DNA of 37,253 nucleotides, taken from NCBI GenBank assembly GCA_016839765.1, contig JAEOTP010000085.1:1-37253 (forward strand), in the 5' to 3' direction. The DNA is from Promethearchaeota archaeon. Lineage in GTDB: Archaea > Asgardarchaeota > Lokiarchaeia > Sigyniarchaeales > SOKP01. The position numbers were made by a program, and so were the translations under genes. Positions 9,675-17,805 of this stretch are shown here, piece after piece. The notes beneath the pieces are model-generated. The model saw only the letters and a list, made by a program, of their open reading frames with translations, searched no databases and was not told where the DNA came from. Each line of letters starts with the position of its first letter. Positions within the stretch are counted from its first letter, which is position 1.

Positions 9675-10121
9675 ATGGGAAGTAAACCTGATGAAAAGAA
9701 ACCATTAAGGAAAAAATCAATAATTATTCGCCTTATTTTTATTATAGTATATTCAATATTTCTCTATTATCTATATCTCTTTTTAATTAACTTAAGGATT
9801 CAACATTTAATTATTATCTTAATTCTAATTTTCTTAATCTTGATTGTTATTGGTCCCCTTATCACGGGAATATCTAAAGCTATGTATAATCGCTTGTTTC
9901 AACGAAAGAAAAAAAGAATTGAAAAATCAGATTATCAGTTTTATAAAGAACAACTTAAAAGTACACGTCAAGATACTCAAATACAACCTTTAGATACTAA
10001 AGATATAAATTTGGACTTTAAATATAGAAAGCCTATCATCCGAAGATGTAATAATTGTAAAATTATCGTACCGAATTTTGTAAAAACGTGTCCAAATTGC
10101 AGAAAACCTATAATAGATTAA
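9675..10121 (+). CDS. Small membrane protein with C-terminal zinc ribbon
   Basis: The 148-residue protein has a basic N-terminus, two closely spaced hydrophobic helices (about 18-38 and 44-66), a positively charged linker and a C-terminal zinc ribbon with Cys125, Cys128, Cys139 and Cys142 (pattern CxxC-x10-CxxC). The ribbon would face the cytoplasm if the positive-inside rule holds. It starts 21 bases after subunit I with GGGAG just upstream, so it is likely the last gene of the ATP synthase transcript. I do not recognise a named family, and a role in the ATP synthase is only suggested by position. It ends convergently with the tRNA endonuclease gene, the two coding regions sharing four bases (10118-10121). 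Confidence 0.75.
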   Translation: MGSKPDEKKPLRKKSIIIRLIFIIVYSIFLYYLYLFLINLRIQHLIIILILIFLILIVIGPLITGISKAMYNRLFQRKKKRIEKSDYQFYKEQLKSTRQDTQIQPLDTKDINLDFKYRKPIIRRCNNCKIIVPNFVKTCPNCRKPIID

Positions 10122-10723
10122 GGTTTAAACCATTCAAAAAAATAATACGATTTAGTCAATGGATTTGCGATAACAAACTTTTTCCTCACTGAGGTTGCCA
10201 ACCTTCCTGCTCTTACCATATCAATAGCAGTTATTTTGGTATCATGAGGTAACACATGTACTATAAAAGGAGAGTGCTCAAGTCCAGGACCTTTTCGATA
10301 TACGACAAAATCAGCCCCAAATTTTAATCCTGGGCGTGGAATATATCCTTTTTCACGTAGATCTTGATATACAATGAATTTTTCCTGAAATTTATAATGT
10401 ATTCGTTTTGCGATATCAAAAAATTCTTCTGTTGTTAAATTTTTCTCCTTTTCTGGGTCAAAAATAGTAATTTTTCCTTTTTGTAATAAATAATATGCTT
10501 CTTCAATAGATAGTTCCGAAGGTTTAGAAAAATATTCCAATCTTGGTTTATTAATTCCAAGGGGAGAACCAAAAAATTTTTGCTTTATATATAGATATGA
10601 TGCATGTAATGGATCAAAAACAATAACTCTTGAATTTATAAACTTGGTAGGTATTTTTTCTGGTAAGCTTTCTTCATTAATATCTTCTAGGGAAATTTGG
10701 TTTTTCTGTTCTTCATTCATCAA
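10118..10723 (-). CDS. endA: tRNA-splicing endonuclease
   Basis: This enzyme cuts introns from precursor tRNAs at bulge-helix-bulge structures. The 201 residues comprise an N-terminal domain (about 1-105) and the catalytic domain. The latter begins FIVYQDLREKGYIPRPGLKFG and contains the probable triad Tyr142 (DFVVY), His150 (EHSPF) and a lysine at 181/182 (SVRKKF), plus the conserved IDMVRAGRLA helix. The length fits the short homotetrameric archaeal type, or a subunit of a heterotetramer if a paralogue exists elsewhere. Two adjacent ATGs (10723 and 10720) are equally possible starts. The upstream 119-base gap is shared with the divergent MEMO-family gene. Confidence 0.95.
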   Translation of the reverse strand: MMNEEQKNQISLEDINEESLPEKIPTKFINSRVIVFDPLHASYLYIKQKFFGSPLGINKPRLEYFSKPSELSIEEAYYLLQKGKITIFDPEKEKNLTTEEFFDIAKRIHYKFQEKFIVYQDLREKGYIPRPGLKFGADFVVYRKGPGLEHSPFIVHVLPHDTKITAIDMVRAGRLATSVRKKFVIANPLTKSYYFFEWFKP

Positions 10724-10842
10724 TCTATAATCATTAATTATAGTTTAATAAATCTTTTAATTTTCCAATGAGCAGATGGAATTATATAATTTTCAATATT
10801 AATAATTTTGATAATATAATAAAAAATACTCGTGTTTAAAAA

Positions 10843-11727
10843 ATGGTTATTCGTAAAGCTATTGTGGCCGGTAGTTTTTATCCTCGTTATAAACCGGATT
10901 TACTTAGTATCTTAAAAGAATCTTTTACTGATAATGAGTTTGGTCCTGATGAAGAGCCAAAAACATTAAATCAGGAAAAAAGATCTATTATAGGTGGTGT
11001 TTCTCCGCATGCAGGATATGTTTACTCTGGTTGTTGTGCTGCATTTACATTTTTAAATTTGTTTAAAGAGAAGGTTCCTGATACAGTTATTATTCTCGGT
11101 ACTGATCATGTAGGCTATAATGGTGTTGCTTTAATGGACGAGGGTGAATGGGAAACACCTCTAGGTAATTTAACTATAGATAATGAATTATCAAATAGAA
11201 TATTAGATATTAGTAAGACTATAGTAAAGGATGAATCTGCATTCATTGGTTTTCCATTTGGAAGAGAACATAATATTGAAGTACAATTACCCTTCATAAA
11301 ATATTGTTCTCATGATAAAGATATTAAAATTATTCCAATAAAAGTATCCACCAAAAAATATAGTGTTTTAGAAAATTTAGCAGGAGATATTTCACAAGCA
11401 ATTAAATCATGTGATAAAGATGTTGTAGTTGTTGCTTCATCTGATATGACACACAGAGAAATACATGGTACTGATGAATTAAAAAAATTCAAGGAGGGAG
11501 ATCAAAAAGTTATTGATGCTTTCGTGGAATTAAATCCTTCCAAGACACTTGATGCTGCCTTAAAAACTACCGTATGTGGACCCCAAACAATTACGTCCTT
11601 AATGCTTATTTGTAAAAATTTAAATGCTACTGAGGGTAAATTATTAAAATATTATACAAGTTCTGAAAAAACTGGGAATTACGATGGATATTGCGTTGGA
11701 TATTTTTCTGGGATAATTATTAAATGA
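10843..11727 (+). CDS. MEMO-family protein (AmmeMemoRadiSam system protein B type)
   Basis: The 294-residue protein is a full-length member of the MEMO family, which shares its fold with class III (LigB-type) dioxygenases. Visible motifs are RKAIVAGSFYP at the N-terminus, SPHAGYVYSG, LGTDHVG, PFGREHNIEVQLPF, SSDMTH and TVCGPQTI near the C-terminus. The His and Cys residues in SPHAG, GTDH and VCG correspond to the metal or active-site cleft residues described for human MEMO1. Archaeal homologues often occur beside AmmeCR1 and radical SAM genes, but neither is adjacent here. The exact biochemical role is unsettled in the family. It is divergent from the tRNA endonuclease gene and followed 43 bases later by a coiled-coil gene on the same strand. 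Confidence 0.93.
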   Translation: MVIRKAIVAGSFYPRYKPDLLSILKESFTDNEFGPDEEPKTLNQEKRSIIGGVSPHAGYVYSGCCAAFTFLNLFKEKVPDTVIILGTDHVGYNGVALMDEGEWETPLGNLTIDNELSNRILDISKTIVKDESAFIGFPFGREHNIEVQLPFIKYCSHDKDIKIIPIKVSTKKYSVLENLAGDISQAIKSCDKDVVVVASSDMTHREIHGTDELKKFKEGDQKVIDAFVELNPSKTLDAALKTTVCGPQTITSLMLICKNLNATEGKLLKYYTSSEKTGNYDGYCVGYFSGIIIK

Positions 11728-11770
11728 ATCGAATATTTAATTATAATGATTAAAATACGTATTGAATGTT

Positions 11771-12847
11771 ATGCCCGAAGATAATGAGAAAGTAGATGAT
11801 TTTATTAGTCTCTGGAAGAAAAAAATGACTTCTGAAGATAAAAGTCCATCTGTTATTAGAGATACTTTAAACAAAATGAGTTCATTACAACAAGAAAATG
11901 AAGAACTTAGGAAAAAAATAACTCAAAACATTGATTTAATCAGTAGATCTGAAGAAATAATTAGAAAATCCGTTGAAGAGAAAGAAAAATTTAAATTAGA
12001 AAAAGAAGAAGCTTTATCAGAAGTTAATATCCGTTTAAAAGATCTAGAGCAAGAAAACCTAGAATTAAGCAATAAAGTAAAGAGTATGGTTAAATTATTG
12101 CTCGAAAAAGATGAGGAAATTAAAAATAAAGAAGGCCAACTTTCACGTGTAAAGGGACCTGGTGTCAGTTCAGACTCTATTATTAACCAATCCTTAATTG
12201 ATGATTTAAAATCTGAGATGTCAAGAAAAACCTCTCAGATTTCAGAATTAGAATTAAAAATCTCAGAATTGACTGATGAAAATGAAGTATTACATCAGCA
12301 ATTAGTGGAGAAAATTAAAAATCTTCCTATTGATTATGTTGTACCTGTAGAAGAAATTGAAGTAATAAAACCACAACCACCTGAAACCTCTTCACTACCA
12401 CTTGAACAGCTATGCCAAGATTTGCAAGCAGATTTAAACAAATATAAGAGAGTAATCGAGAAATTAACTAATGATAAATCTCAGCTCAAGCAAGCTTTAG
12501 AAAATAAAGGATATAAATTTGACGCGGAAGATATTGTTTCTTTGAGGACTGAAAATGAGGCTTTGAAAAAAGATTTGGAAGATTTGCAAAAAGCCTTAAA
12601 TAAAGAGATTATAGCAGCTTCACCGGAAAGTAATTTAGGTTTTGAATCTAAGATTAAAGAACTTGAAATTAAATTAAACGAAAAGGAAGATTTGATTACT
12701 CAATTAAAATTATCACAAGCACCGCAAACTATCACAGGTTCTGGACCTATGACTCAATTAGTAGAAGATTTACAAAAAAATATAAATAAATTGAAAGCTT
12801 CACTTAGGGAAAAGGATCAGAAAATAGCAGAACTGCAAAATAAATAA
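11771..12847 (+). CDS. Long coiled-coil protein of unknown function
   Basis: The 358 residues are nearly all charged heptad-type helix rich in Glu, Lys, Leu and Ser (about 35-130, 145-180, 210-285 and 290-358), interrupted by short Pro/Ser/Gly linkers such as VKGPGVSSDS, VIKPQPPETSS and SQAPQTITGSG. There is no signal peptide, membrane segment or catalytic motif. It starts like a soluble protein (MPEDNEKVDDF). ATG 11771 is preferred over the in-frame TTG at 11762. It follows the MEMO-family gene closely and may be co-transcribed with it. A structural, scaffolding or cytoskeletal role would suit the architecture, but nothing in the sequence shows which. Confidence 0.7.
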   Translation: MPEDNEKVDDFISLWKKKMTSEDKSPSVIRDTLNKMSSLQQENEELRKKITQNIDLISRSEEIIRKSVEEKEKFKLEKEEALSEVNIRLKDLEQENLELSNKVKSMVKLLLEKDEEIKNKEGQLSRVKGPGVSSDSIINQSLIDDLKSEMSRKTSQISELELKISELTDENEVLHQQLVEKIKNLPIDYVVPVEEIEVIKPQPPETSSLPLEQLCQDLQADLNKYKRVIEKLTNDKSQLKQALENKGYKFDAEDIVSLRTENEALKKDLEDLQKALNKEIIAASPESNLGFESKIKELEIKLNEKEDLITQLKLSQAPQTITGSGPMTQLVEDLQKNINKLKASLREKDQKIAELQNK

Positions 12848-12968
12848 ATCCTCAGAGAACTTTTTTTAACGAAAATTTTATTCTCCTATTTTTAGATTTT
12901 ATATTAGGAATATTTTATGATTTCTTTTCAAAAATTTTTTCAATAATAAGAAATTAAAATTAGAAAAG

Positions 12969-13949
12969 ATGAGTAGTCAAAAAAACAAGGATTTATCATT
13001 CCTTTTTATTGGACATTTGGCCATTGATTCAATAATTAGGTTTAAAAAATTAAGAAAGCCAACTTTAGGCGGAAGTGTTTCTTTTGGTTCTTTAGCGCTA
13101 AGAAAATATTGTCAAAATGAGAATATTAGTATTGTATCTAATTTAGGTAAATTGAATTTTAATATGTCCTTGTTGAGATCACTCGAAAAATATAATATAG
13201 ATTTAAGAGGAATAAAATGGTTTGACAGTAATAATACGAATTTTGTATTGGACTACATTAATCATTCTAGAACTTTAACTCTTAAAGCAAAAAGTCCTAA
13301 TCTTAGGTTTGATGACTTTCCTGAGGAATATATAAATAATCAACCTGATGTAATCGTTTTAGTTCCTTTATGCAATGAAATCTCATATTATTATGTTTCT
13401 GAAATTTTAAATACATTCCCAGATGTTTTTATCGGCATAGATTTACAAGGCTTTATCAGAAATATTAATAGTAATGGTATAGTCTCATATATCTGGGACG
13501 AAAATTTAATTAAAAATATGAATAAAATTATTAATTTAATTGGAGATCGGTTAATATTAAAAGGTTCGGAAATTGAGATGAAACTATTATCTGGTTATGA
13601 AGATTTAGATGCGGTTATGAATCATTTTAATATTTTTGATAATAATGGAATTTATATTATGACTCTTGGTGAAGCTGGCTCAATGATTATAAGAAAAGGG
13701 CAAGAAATGTTAAGAATTCCAGCATTTAAAGCTAAAAAAGTTATCGATGAAACTGGGGCTGGAGATGTATATTTAGCAATTTTTTTATACGAATTTCTTA
13801 ATTCGGATATGTCATGGATGGATATAAAAAATTCTGCTTATTTAGCATCTGCTGCCGCCTCTTTTTTAGTCGAAAGAAAAGGGCCCGATGGATTTAAATG
13901 CAAAACAAAAGTACTACAAAGAGTAAAACAAAAGAATTATATCAATTAA
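12969..13949 (+). CDS. PfkB-family (ribokinase-like) carbohydrate kinase
   Basis: PfkB kinases phosphorylate sugars, nucleosides or related small molecules with ATP. The 326 residues show the N-terminal region with GGSVSFGSLAL (the family's 'GG...N.A' substrate-lid region) and the C-terminal signature ETGAGDVYLA. The catalytic base is Asp266 at the end of E261-T-G-A-G-D266; the first position is Glu instead of the usual Asp. The segment LKGSEIEMKLLSG matches the 'N..E...L' motif, with Ser in place of Asn. Substrate cannot be told from sequence. The next gene begins 11 bases downstream at a probable non-standard start, so the two are probably co-transcribed. U-tracts in 12848-12968 suggest that this gene has its own promoter. 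Confidence 0.88.
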   Translation: MSSQKNKDLSFLFIGHLAIDSIIRFKKLRKPTLGGSVSFGSLALRKYCQNENISIVSNLGKLNFNMSLLRSLEKYNIDLRGIKWFDSNNTNFVLDYINHSRTLTLKAKSPNLRFDDFPEEYINNQPDVIVLVPLCNEISYYYVSEILNTFPDVFIGIDLQGFIRNINSNGIVSYIWDENLIKNMNKIINLIGDRLILKGSEIEMKLLSGYEDLDAVMNHFNIFDNNGIYIMTLGEAGSMIIRKGQEMLRIPAFKAKKVIDETGAGDVYLAIFLYEFLNSDMSWMDIKNSAYLASAAASFLVERKGPDGFKCKTKVLQRVKQKNYIN

Positions 13950-13955
13950 GGTGAT
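13950..13955 (+). promoter_or_regulatory. Strong ribosome binding site (GGTGAT) before a non-ATG start
   Basis: GGTGAT lies directly after the stop of the PfkB-family gene and matches the archaeal anti-Shine-Dalgarno sequence. Seven bases after GGTG comes ATA (13961) and thirteen after it ATT (13967), both in frame with the YdjM-like protein. The same 11-base sequence GGTGATTTTCA recurs at 13990-14000, where its GTG (13991) is the first standard start codon. The first copy is favoured because conserved N-terminal residues lie between the two. Confidence 0.55.
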
Positions 13956-13960
13956 TTTCA

Positions 13961-14551
13961 ATACATATTAATTCTCATTTTGCCACAGGGGTGATTTTCA
14001 CTTCAATATTACACTACTTTTTTAATTTTAATTTATTTGAATTCTTATTAATAGTAATTTCCTCTTTCATTAGTGATTTTGATGTATTTTTCTCTAAGTA
14101 TGCTAAAGATCATAACCATCGAATGTTGATTTCTCATTCAATTATCCCTAGCATTCTTATAGTTTTACTAGGTATTATTTTTAATTGGTTAGCATTAATT
14201 TTCAGTGGAGTAGCATATTTTATCCACATAATAATAGATACTTTAGACTGGGGTACAAATTTTTTTTATTTTTCAAAAAAACAAATTGGTTTTAAATTTC
14301 TAATTACAAAAGAAGAATTTAATAATATCTCTAAGTATTTAGAGAATTATAGGAAACCTGAGTCATTTTTTGATAGAAAATATTACAATAATAAAATTTG
14401 TTTGAGCATTGAAATTTTATTATTTATACTTATGCTAATTTTTATTATTCTTTTCGCTTTTCAATACGTTTTGGTTACTTTGATTTATTTTCCATTTTTA
14501 TTCTTTCATTTACAACGTCATTATTATTTAAAAAAATTTGAATTAAAATAA
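13961..14551 (+). CDS. YdjM/DUF457-like membrane metal-dependent hydrolase, ATA or ATT start
   Basis: The protein has the DUF457/YdjM pattern: an N-terminal HFATG, then SDFDVFF, a His-rich DHNHRMLISHS and a later HIIIDTLDWG, each between hydrophobic helices. In this family the His and Asp residues bind metal in a membrane-embedded hydrolase of uncertain substrate. The first standard start is GTG 13991 (186 residues), but that would delete the SHFATG segment, where the family usually carries a conserved His-containing N-terminus. The frame is open back to 13955. GGTGAT at 13950-13955 sits at good distance from ATA 13961 (196 residues; 194 from ATT 13967). Four or five membrane helices are visible. 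It follows the PfkB gene closely. Confidence 0.7.
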   Translation: MHINSHFATGVIFTSILHYFFNFNLFEFLLIVISSFISDFDVFFSKYAKDHNHRMLISHSIIPSILIVLLGIIFNWLALIFSGVAYFIHIIIDTLDWGTNFFYFSKKQIGFKFLITKEEFNNISKYLENYRKPESFFDRKYYNNKICLSIEILLFILMLIFIILFAFQYVLVTLIYFPFLFFHLQRHYYLKKFELK

Positions 14552-14680
14552 TTATAGGCTTTAATTTCTTGTTAAAAGAATTATATAATCCAAACTAATA
14601 ACCTAAATGGAAAAACTTTAAGAATCCCCCACTGAAATTAAGATTATAGTCAAAAGTGCTAAATAAAATGAGTGAAAAAT

Positions 14681-15118
14681 ATGTCCGAAGTCATAAAAAC
14701 TAAAGTGGGACTCTCTTTAGAGGAGAAAATGGTATTTAAATGTGAACTTGGAGAAATGAAAGTAAAGGATTGCTATATTGATGAAACTCATAAAGAAGAA
14801 GTAGACATGCTGGGGCCTAATCCATCTAGGATGTTGGCAATGGCAGTTTTGGGATGTTTAAGCGCAAGTTTTATTTTCTGTCTTAAAAAAAGGGAATTTA
14901 ATCTAGAAGATTTAAAAGCAGAAGCAGAAGTAACCATCGCACGGAACGAAAAGGGATTTTGGAGAGTAAAAAAAATAGATGTAGATATTAATGCAAAAAT
15001 AGATGATCCTAATGTTAAAAAAAGAGCTGATCAATGTAAGAAAATGTTTGAACAATATTGCATCGTTACTCAAGCTGTTAGAGAAGGCATTGACGTAGAA
15101 GTAAACCTTAATTATTAA
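14681..15118 (+). CDS. OsmC-like peroxiredoxin family protein
   Basis: OsmC-type proteins reduce organic hydroperoxides with two conserved cysteines, though some relatives act on other substrates. The 145 residues carry the motif GPNPSRMLAMAVLGCLSASF, containing Cys59, and the C-terminal YCIVTQAVREGI, containing Cys127. These are the positions of the peroxidatic and resolving cysteines. The size and small alpha/beta composition fit a single-domain OsmC protein, which acts as a dimer in the cytoplasm. ATG 14681 is preferred to the in-frame GTG at 14672. The gene stands alone: 129 bases after the YdjM-like gene and convergent with the MBL-fold gene, from which a T-run separates it. Confidence 0.88.
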   Translation: MSEVIKTKVGLSLEEKMVFKCELGEMKVKDCYIDETHKEEVDMLGPNPSRMLAMAVLGCLSASFIFCLKKREFNLEDLKAEAEVTIARNEKGFWRVKKIDVDINAKIDDPNVKKRADQCKKMFEQYCIVTQAVREGIDVEVNLNY

Positions 15119-15136
15119 TTTTTTTCAATTTATTTC
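15119..15136 (+). terminator. Probable U-tract terminator after the OsmC-like gene
   Basis: A run of seven T residues directly follows the TAA stop and is succeeded by further T-rich sequence. Archaeal RNA polymerase commonly terminates at such U-tracts without a hairpin. It lies between convergent genes, which is where a terminator is expected. Composition is A+T-rich throughout, so specificity is low. Confidence 0.3.
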
Positions 15137-15147
15137 TATTCTTTATT

Positions 15148-15873
15148 CTAAAAGTCCATTGTTTTTCCAACAATGCCTATTTGACATTTCTTTTTGAATT
15201 GTTCTTGAAATAATTTAATATTTTCAGTACAATGAAATAATGTAATGGTTTTTATTATTGGGTTTAAATCATTCGCCTTTTGAGGTGAAAACTTAAAAGA
15301 ATGCATACCTCCAATAATATGTAATGGTTTATCTAATGGAATTTTAAGGATCTGACGGTCATTTAGAAATTTATTTAACCCAGGATGGCAACAACCACAA
15401 ATTAGTATAACTGAGTTATCTGATTGAATATAACTGGCATGTTCATGAATACCTCCATAATCTGAGGAGAGATAGGAATTAGTTAAAAACAAGCCATCTA
15501 TGAACTCCACACATTCCCGGGCATTTTGAATTCTTACGATGTTTTTTTGAGGAATTGGAATCCCCTTATAATTAACAGGAACATTCCAGTATCTATGAAC
15601 ATATACAGGAACATCATTGTTTTCTTGTAAAATACCTGGCAAACCATCGGTGTGATCAAAATGGTTATGACTTAGAATAACTAAATCAATAGATGAGGGT
15701 TTTACCCCGTATTTTTCAAGGTTGAATATAAGAGGAGCTATATTACTACCTGAATCAAATAATATTATCTTATTATTGATCTCTATTAACGCAGCAAAAC
15801 CATATGATAAGATATACCCCTCTTTTGCTCCGTTTAAATCATCAATTATAACAGTTATTTTAACTCTGCCCAT
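15148..15873 (-). CDS. MBL-fold metallo-hydrolase (COG1237-like)
   Basis: The 241-residue protein has the metallo-beta-lactamase fold. The metal motif is HNHFDHTDG (HxHxDH), preceded by the strand IILFDSGS. Downstream come ICGCCHPGL and IGGMHSF, a combination typical of the COG1237 subgroup. That subgroup includes archaeal enzymes of tetrahydromethanopterin synthesis (dihydropteroate-like, 7,8-dihydropterin ring transfer), but many members are unassigned. Nothing nearby belongs to pterin synthesis, so I leave the substrate open. The protein is cytoplasmic, with no signal peptide. It is separated by 27 bases from RadA upstream on the same strand, so the two may be co-transcribed. Confidence 0.85.
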   Translation of the reverse strand: MGRVKITVIIDDLNGAKEGYILSYGFAALIEINNKIILFDSGSNIAPLIFNLEKYGVKPSSIDLVILSHNHFDHTDGLPGILQENNDVPVYVHRYWNVPVNYKGIPIPQKNIVRIQNARECVEFIDGLFLTNSYLSSDYGGIHEHASYIQSDNSVILICGCCHPGLNKFLNDRQILKIPLDKPLHIIGGMHSFKFSPQKANDLNPIIKTITLFHCTENIKLFQEQFKKKCQIGIVGKTMDF

Positions 15874-15900
15874 TTTGAAAGATGGATTTTTTAATTAGAT

Positions 15901-16899
15901 TCAATCTTGGATACCATCTTCAGTAATAGAAAATACAGCATCTTCTTCTGGTAAATGTGGGGCATCAACAACTTTAGCAACTCTTTGTTCCCCCTTTCCT
16001 TTTCTTAACCGTATTCTAATTGTTGCCCCATGAGCTATTATATTCCCTCCAGTTGCTCGAAGTGGATCACCGTAAAATACATCAGGTCTTGCAGAAACTT
16101 GATTTGTAAATAATATAGCTAACTCATCAAATGTTTCTGTTAATCTTAAAAGATCATGAATATGAGTGTTTAAAATTTGTTGTCGGGTAGCTAGAGTACC
16201 TCTCCCAACATATTCGCTCCGAAAGTGTCCTATTATTGAATCAACAATAAGTAGTTTTATATTTTTTTCTTCTATTATTTTTGCAGATTCTTTGACTAAG
16301 AGTACTTGATGATCACTGTTATAAGCCCTTCCATAGGTTATATTACGTAGGATTTTATTATAATCTAGATCCCTTGAAGATGCCATTTGTATAATTCTTT
16401 CTGGTCTAAAAGTCCCCTCAGAGTCAATATATAAAGCTCCTCCCTCAAGACCTCCCTCTTCATAAGCCAATTGGACATTAACACACAATTGATGCGCTAT
16501 CTGCGTTTTTCCTGTTCGATACTCACCATAAAGCTCAGTAACAGATCCAGTTTCTATACCTCCACCTAATAGATCATCTAAATTTGGACTACCTGTTGTC
16601 AACTTTTTTAAAATCTTCCTTTTTTCCCAAATAATATCTGCAGATTTAAATCCCATTTTTTCAATTTCTTGAGCAGATTTAATAATTTTTTGAGCTGTTT
16701 TTTCTCCAATTCCTGCTTCTTCAACTAGTTTTGAAAGGGGATATATTGCTAAAGTTCTAATAGATATAATTCCCGCTTCTTTAAGTTTCTTTAACGTAGC
16801 ATCTCCAACTCCAGGTAAATCAGTTAGATCGTACTTTACTTTAGGTTGACTAGCATCATCCTGGGATTCGTCATTTGGCTGAACTTCTTTTTTAGCCAT
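15901..16899 (-). CDS. radA: DNA repair and recombination protein RadA
   Basis: RadA is the archaeal RecA/Rad51 recombinase that forms filaments on single-stranded DNA and drives strand exchange. The 332 residues contain an N-terminal helix-hairpin-helix domain (LPGVGDATLKKLKEAG and AGIGEKTAQKI, about 28-75), a linker, and the ATPase core. The Walker A loop is G125-E-Y-R-T-G-K131-T132, with Arg where a Gly is common. Walker B is LLIVDSII. Further core motifs are GRGTLATRQQ, FTNQVSARPD (loop L2 region) and ATGGNIIAHGAT. The length is close to other archaeal RadA proteins (about 320-350). An acidic Ser/Gln/Asp tail of about 20 residues precedes the first domain. A short 27-base gap leads to the MBL-fold gene. 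Confidence 0.97.
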   Translation of the reverse strand: MAKKEVQPNDESQDDASQPKVKYDLTDLPGVGDATLKKLKEAGIISIRTLAIYPLSKLVEEAGIGEKTAQKIIKSAQEIEKMGFKSADIIWEKRKILKKLTTGSPNLDDLLGGGIETGSVTELYGEYRTGKTQIAHQLCVNVQLAYEEGGLEGGALYIDSEGTFRPERIIQMASSRDLDYNKILRNITYGRAYNSDHQVLLVKESAKIIEEKNIKLLIVDSIIGHFRSEYVGRGTLATRQQILNTHIHDLLRLTETFDELAILFTNQVSARPDVFYGDPLRATGGNIIAHGATIRIRLRKGKGEQRVAKVVDAPHLPEEDAVFSITEDGIQD

Positions 16900-17012
16900 G
16901 ATTGAAACTTCCTCTAATAATTTTTACAAATTAATTGCAATTTCGTTAATTTATTATGAATAATATATAAAAATAATAATAAAATATTAATTAAAGAATA
17001 AAAAATTAAGAG

Positions 17013-17720
17013 TTATTTTTTCTTTTGTGGAGTTGTTTTTAGTTGAACTTCCTTACCACTTCTAGTTATTAATAATAAAACAATAAATAAGATAACTGAA
17101 AATAAGAATGTTAAGACAGCCATTGCATCCGGTAGCCATATATAGCTTAAATACAGAAATGGCATAATAAATAAAGCTATAATTATAATAAAAACGGGTA
17201 TAGGAACTTCTTCTCCCTTCAAATCTATTAAAAGTGGAAGGATTATTAAGCCAACACTTATAGTTGCTGCCATTCTAAAACCCATTAAAATTCCTAAGTC
17301 AACCCATAATTCAAGTGTAAAAGTATCTGTGTATATATCTGGCATAAAGGCAAACCAATAAGTTCTAGTATTTTCTTGCATTGTAGGAATTGAAGATGGT
17401 AAAATGCCTGCGAGAATAATTTGGACAATAATGGCTAACACAAAATAGAGGATAATCTCGTTAATCTCTTTCTTTTCAGAAGCCACTCCATATAAATCAC
17501 GAGCCAAACAGATATCCCATAGAATAAATAATACTAAATATACCCCAAGAACATCAAATCCATAACCCCAGAGAACATTTGTAGGCAGAAGAGCCATAAC
17601 ATAAGCTAAATATCCGTATTTCTCATTTCTTTTAAATATATCAAATACTAAAAACACTCCAAATATTACAAAAAATGTTACTAAAAATACTATAGCCTCA
17701 GTAGTAGGTGTAAATGCCAT
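17013..17720 (-). CDS. Polytopic membrane protein of unknown function
   Basis: The 235 residues contain about six or seven hydrophobic helices (near 8-27, 36-55, 58-76, 88-110, 135-165, 172-195 and 200-222) and a short basic, Thr/Lys-rich C-terminus. Acidic residues in or beside helices include the repeated 'FD' and 'WD' motifs (LVFDIF, GFDVLG, LWDICLARDLYG). I find no transporter signature, binding motif or named family. It stands between the phosphohexomutase homologue and RadA on the same strand, with gaps of 85 and 113 bases, so it probably has its own promoter. The ATG at 17720 is preceded by the purine-rich AAAGGGAA, which supports this start. Confidence 0.65.
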   Translation of the reverse strand: MAFTPTTEAIVFLVTFFVIFGVFLVFDIFKRNEKYGYLAYVMALLPTNVLWGYGFDVLGVYLVLFILWDICLARDLYGVASEKKEINEIILYFVLAIIVQIILAGILPSSIPTMQENTRTYWFAFMPDIYTDTFTLELWVDLGILMGFRMAATISVGLIILPLLIDLKGEEVPIPVFIIIIALFIMPFLYLSYIWLPDAMAVLTFLFSVILFIVLLLITRSGKEVQLKTTPQKKK

Positions 17721-17805
17721 GTTGAATATTCCCTTTTATGTTAAATTTTAATTCTATTATTATTAATATAAAATCCTATATTTTAAATCTTTAATAGGTT
17801 GGTTT

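Noticed and set aside
10843-11727. A full AmmeMemoRadiSam gene set around the MEMO-family gene
   Set aside because: Neighbours are a tRNA endonuclease and a coiled-coil protein; no AmmeCR1 or radical SAM gene is present in the window.
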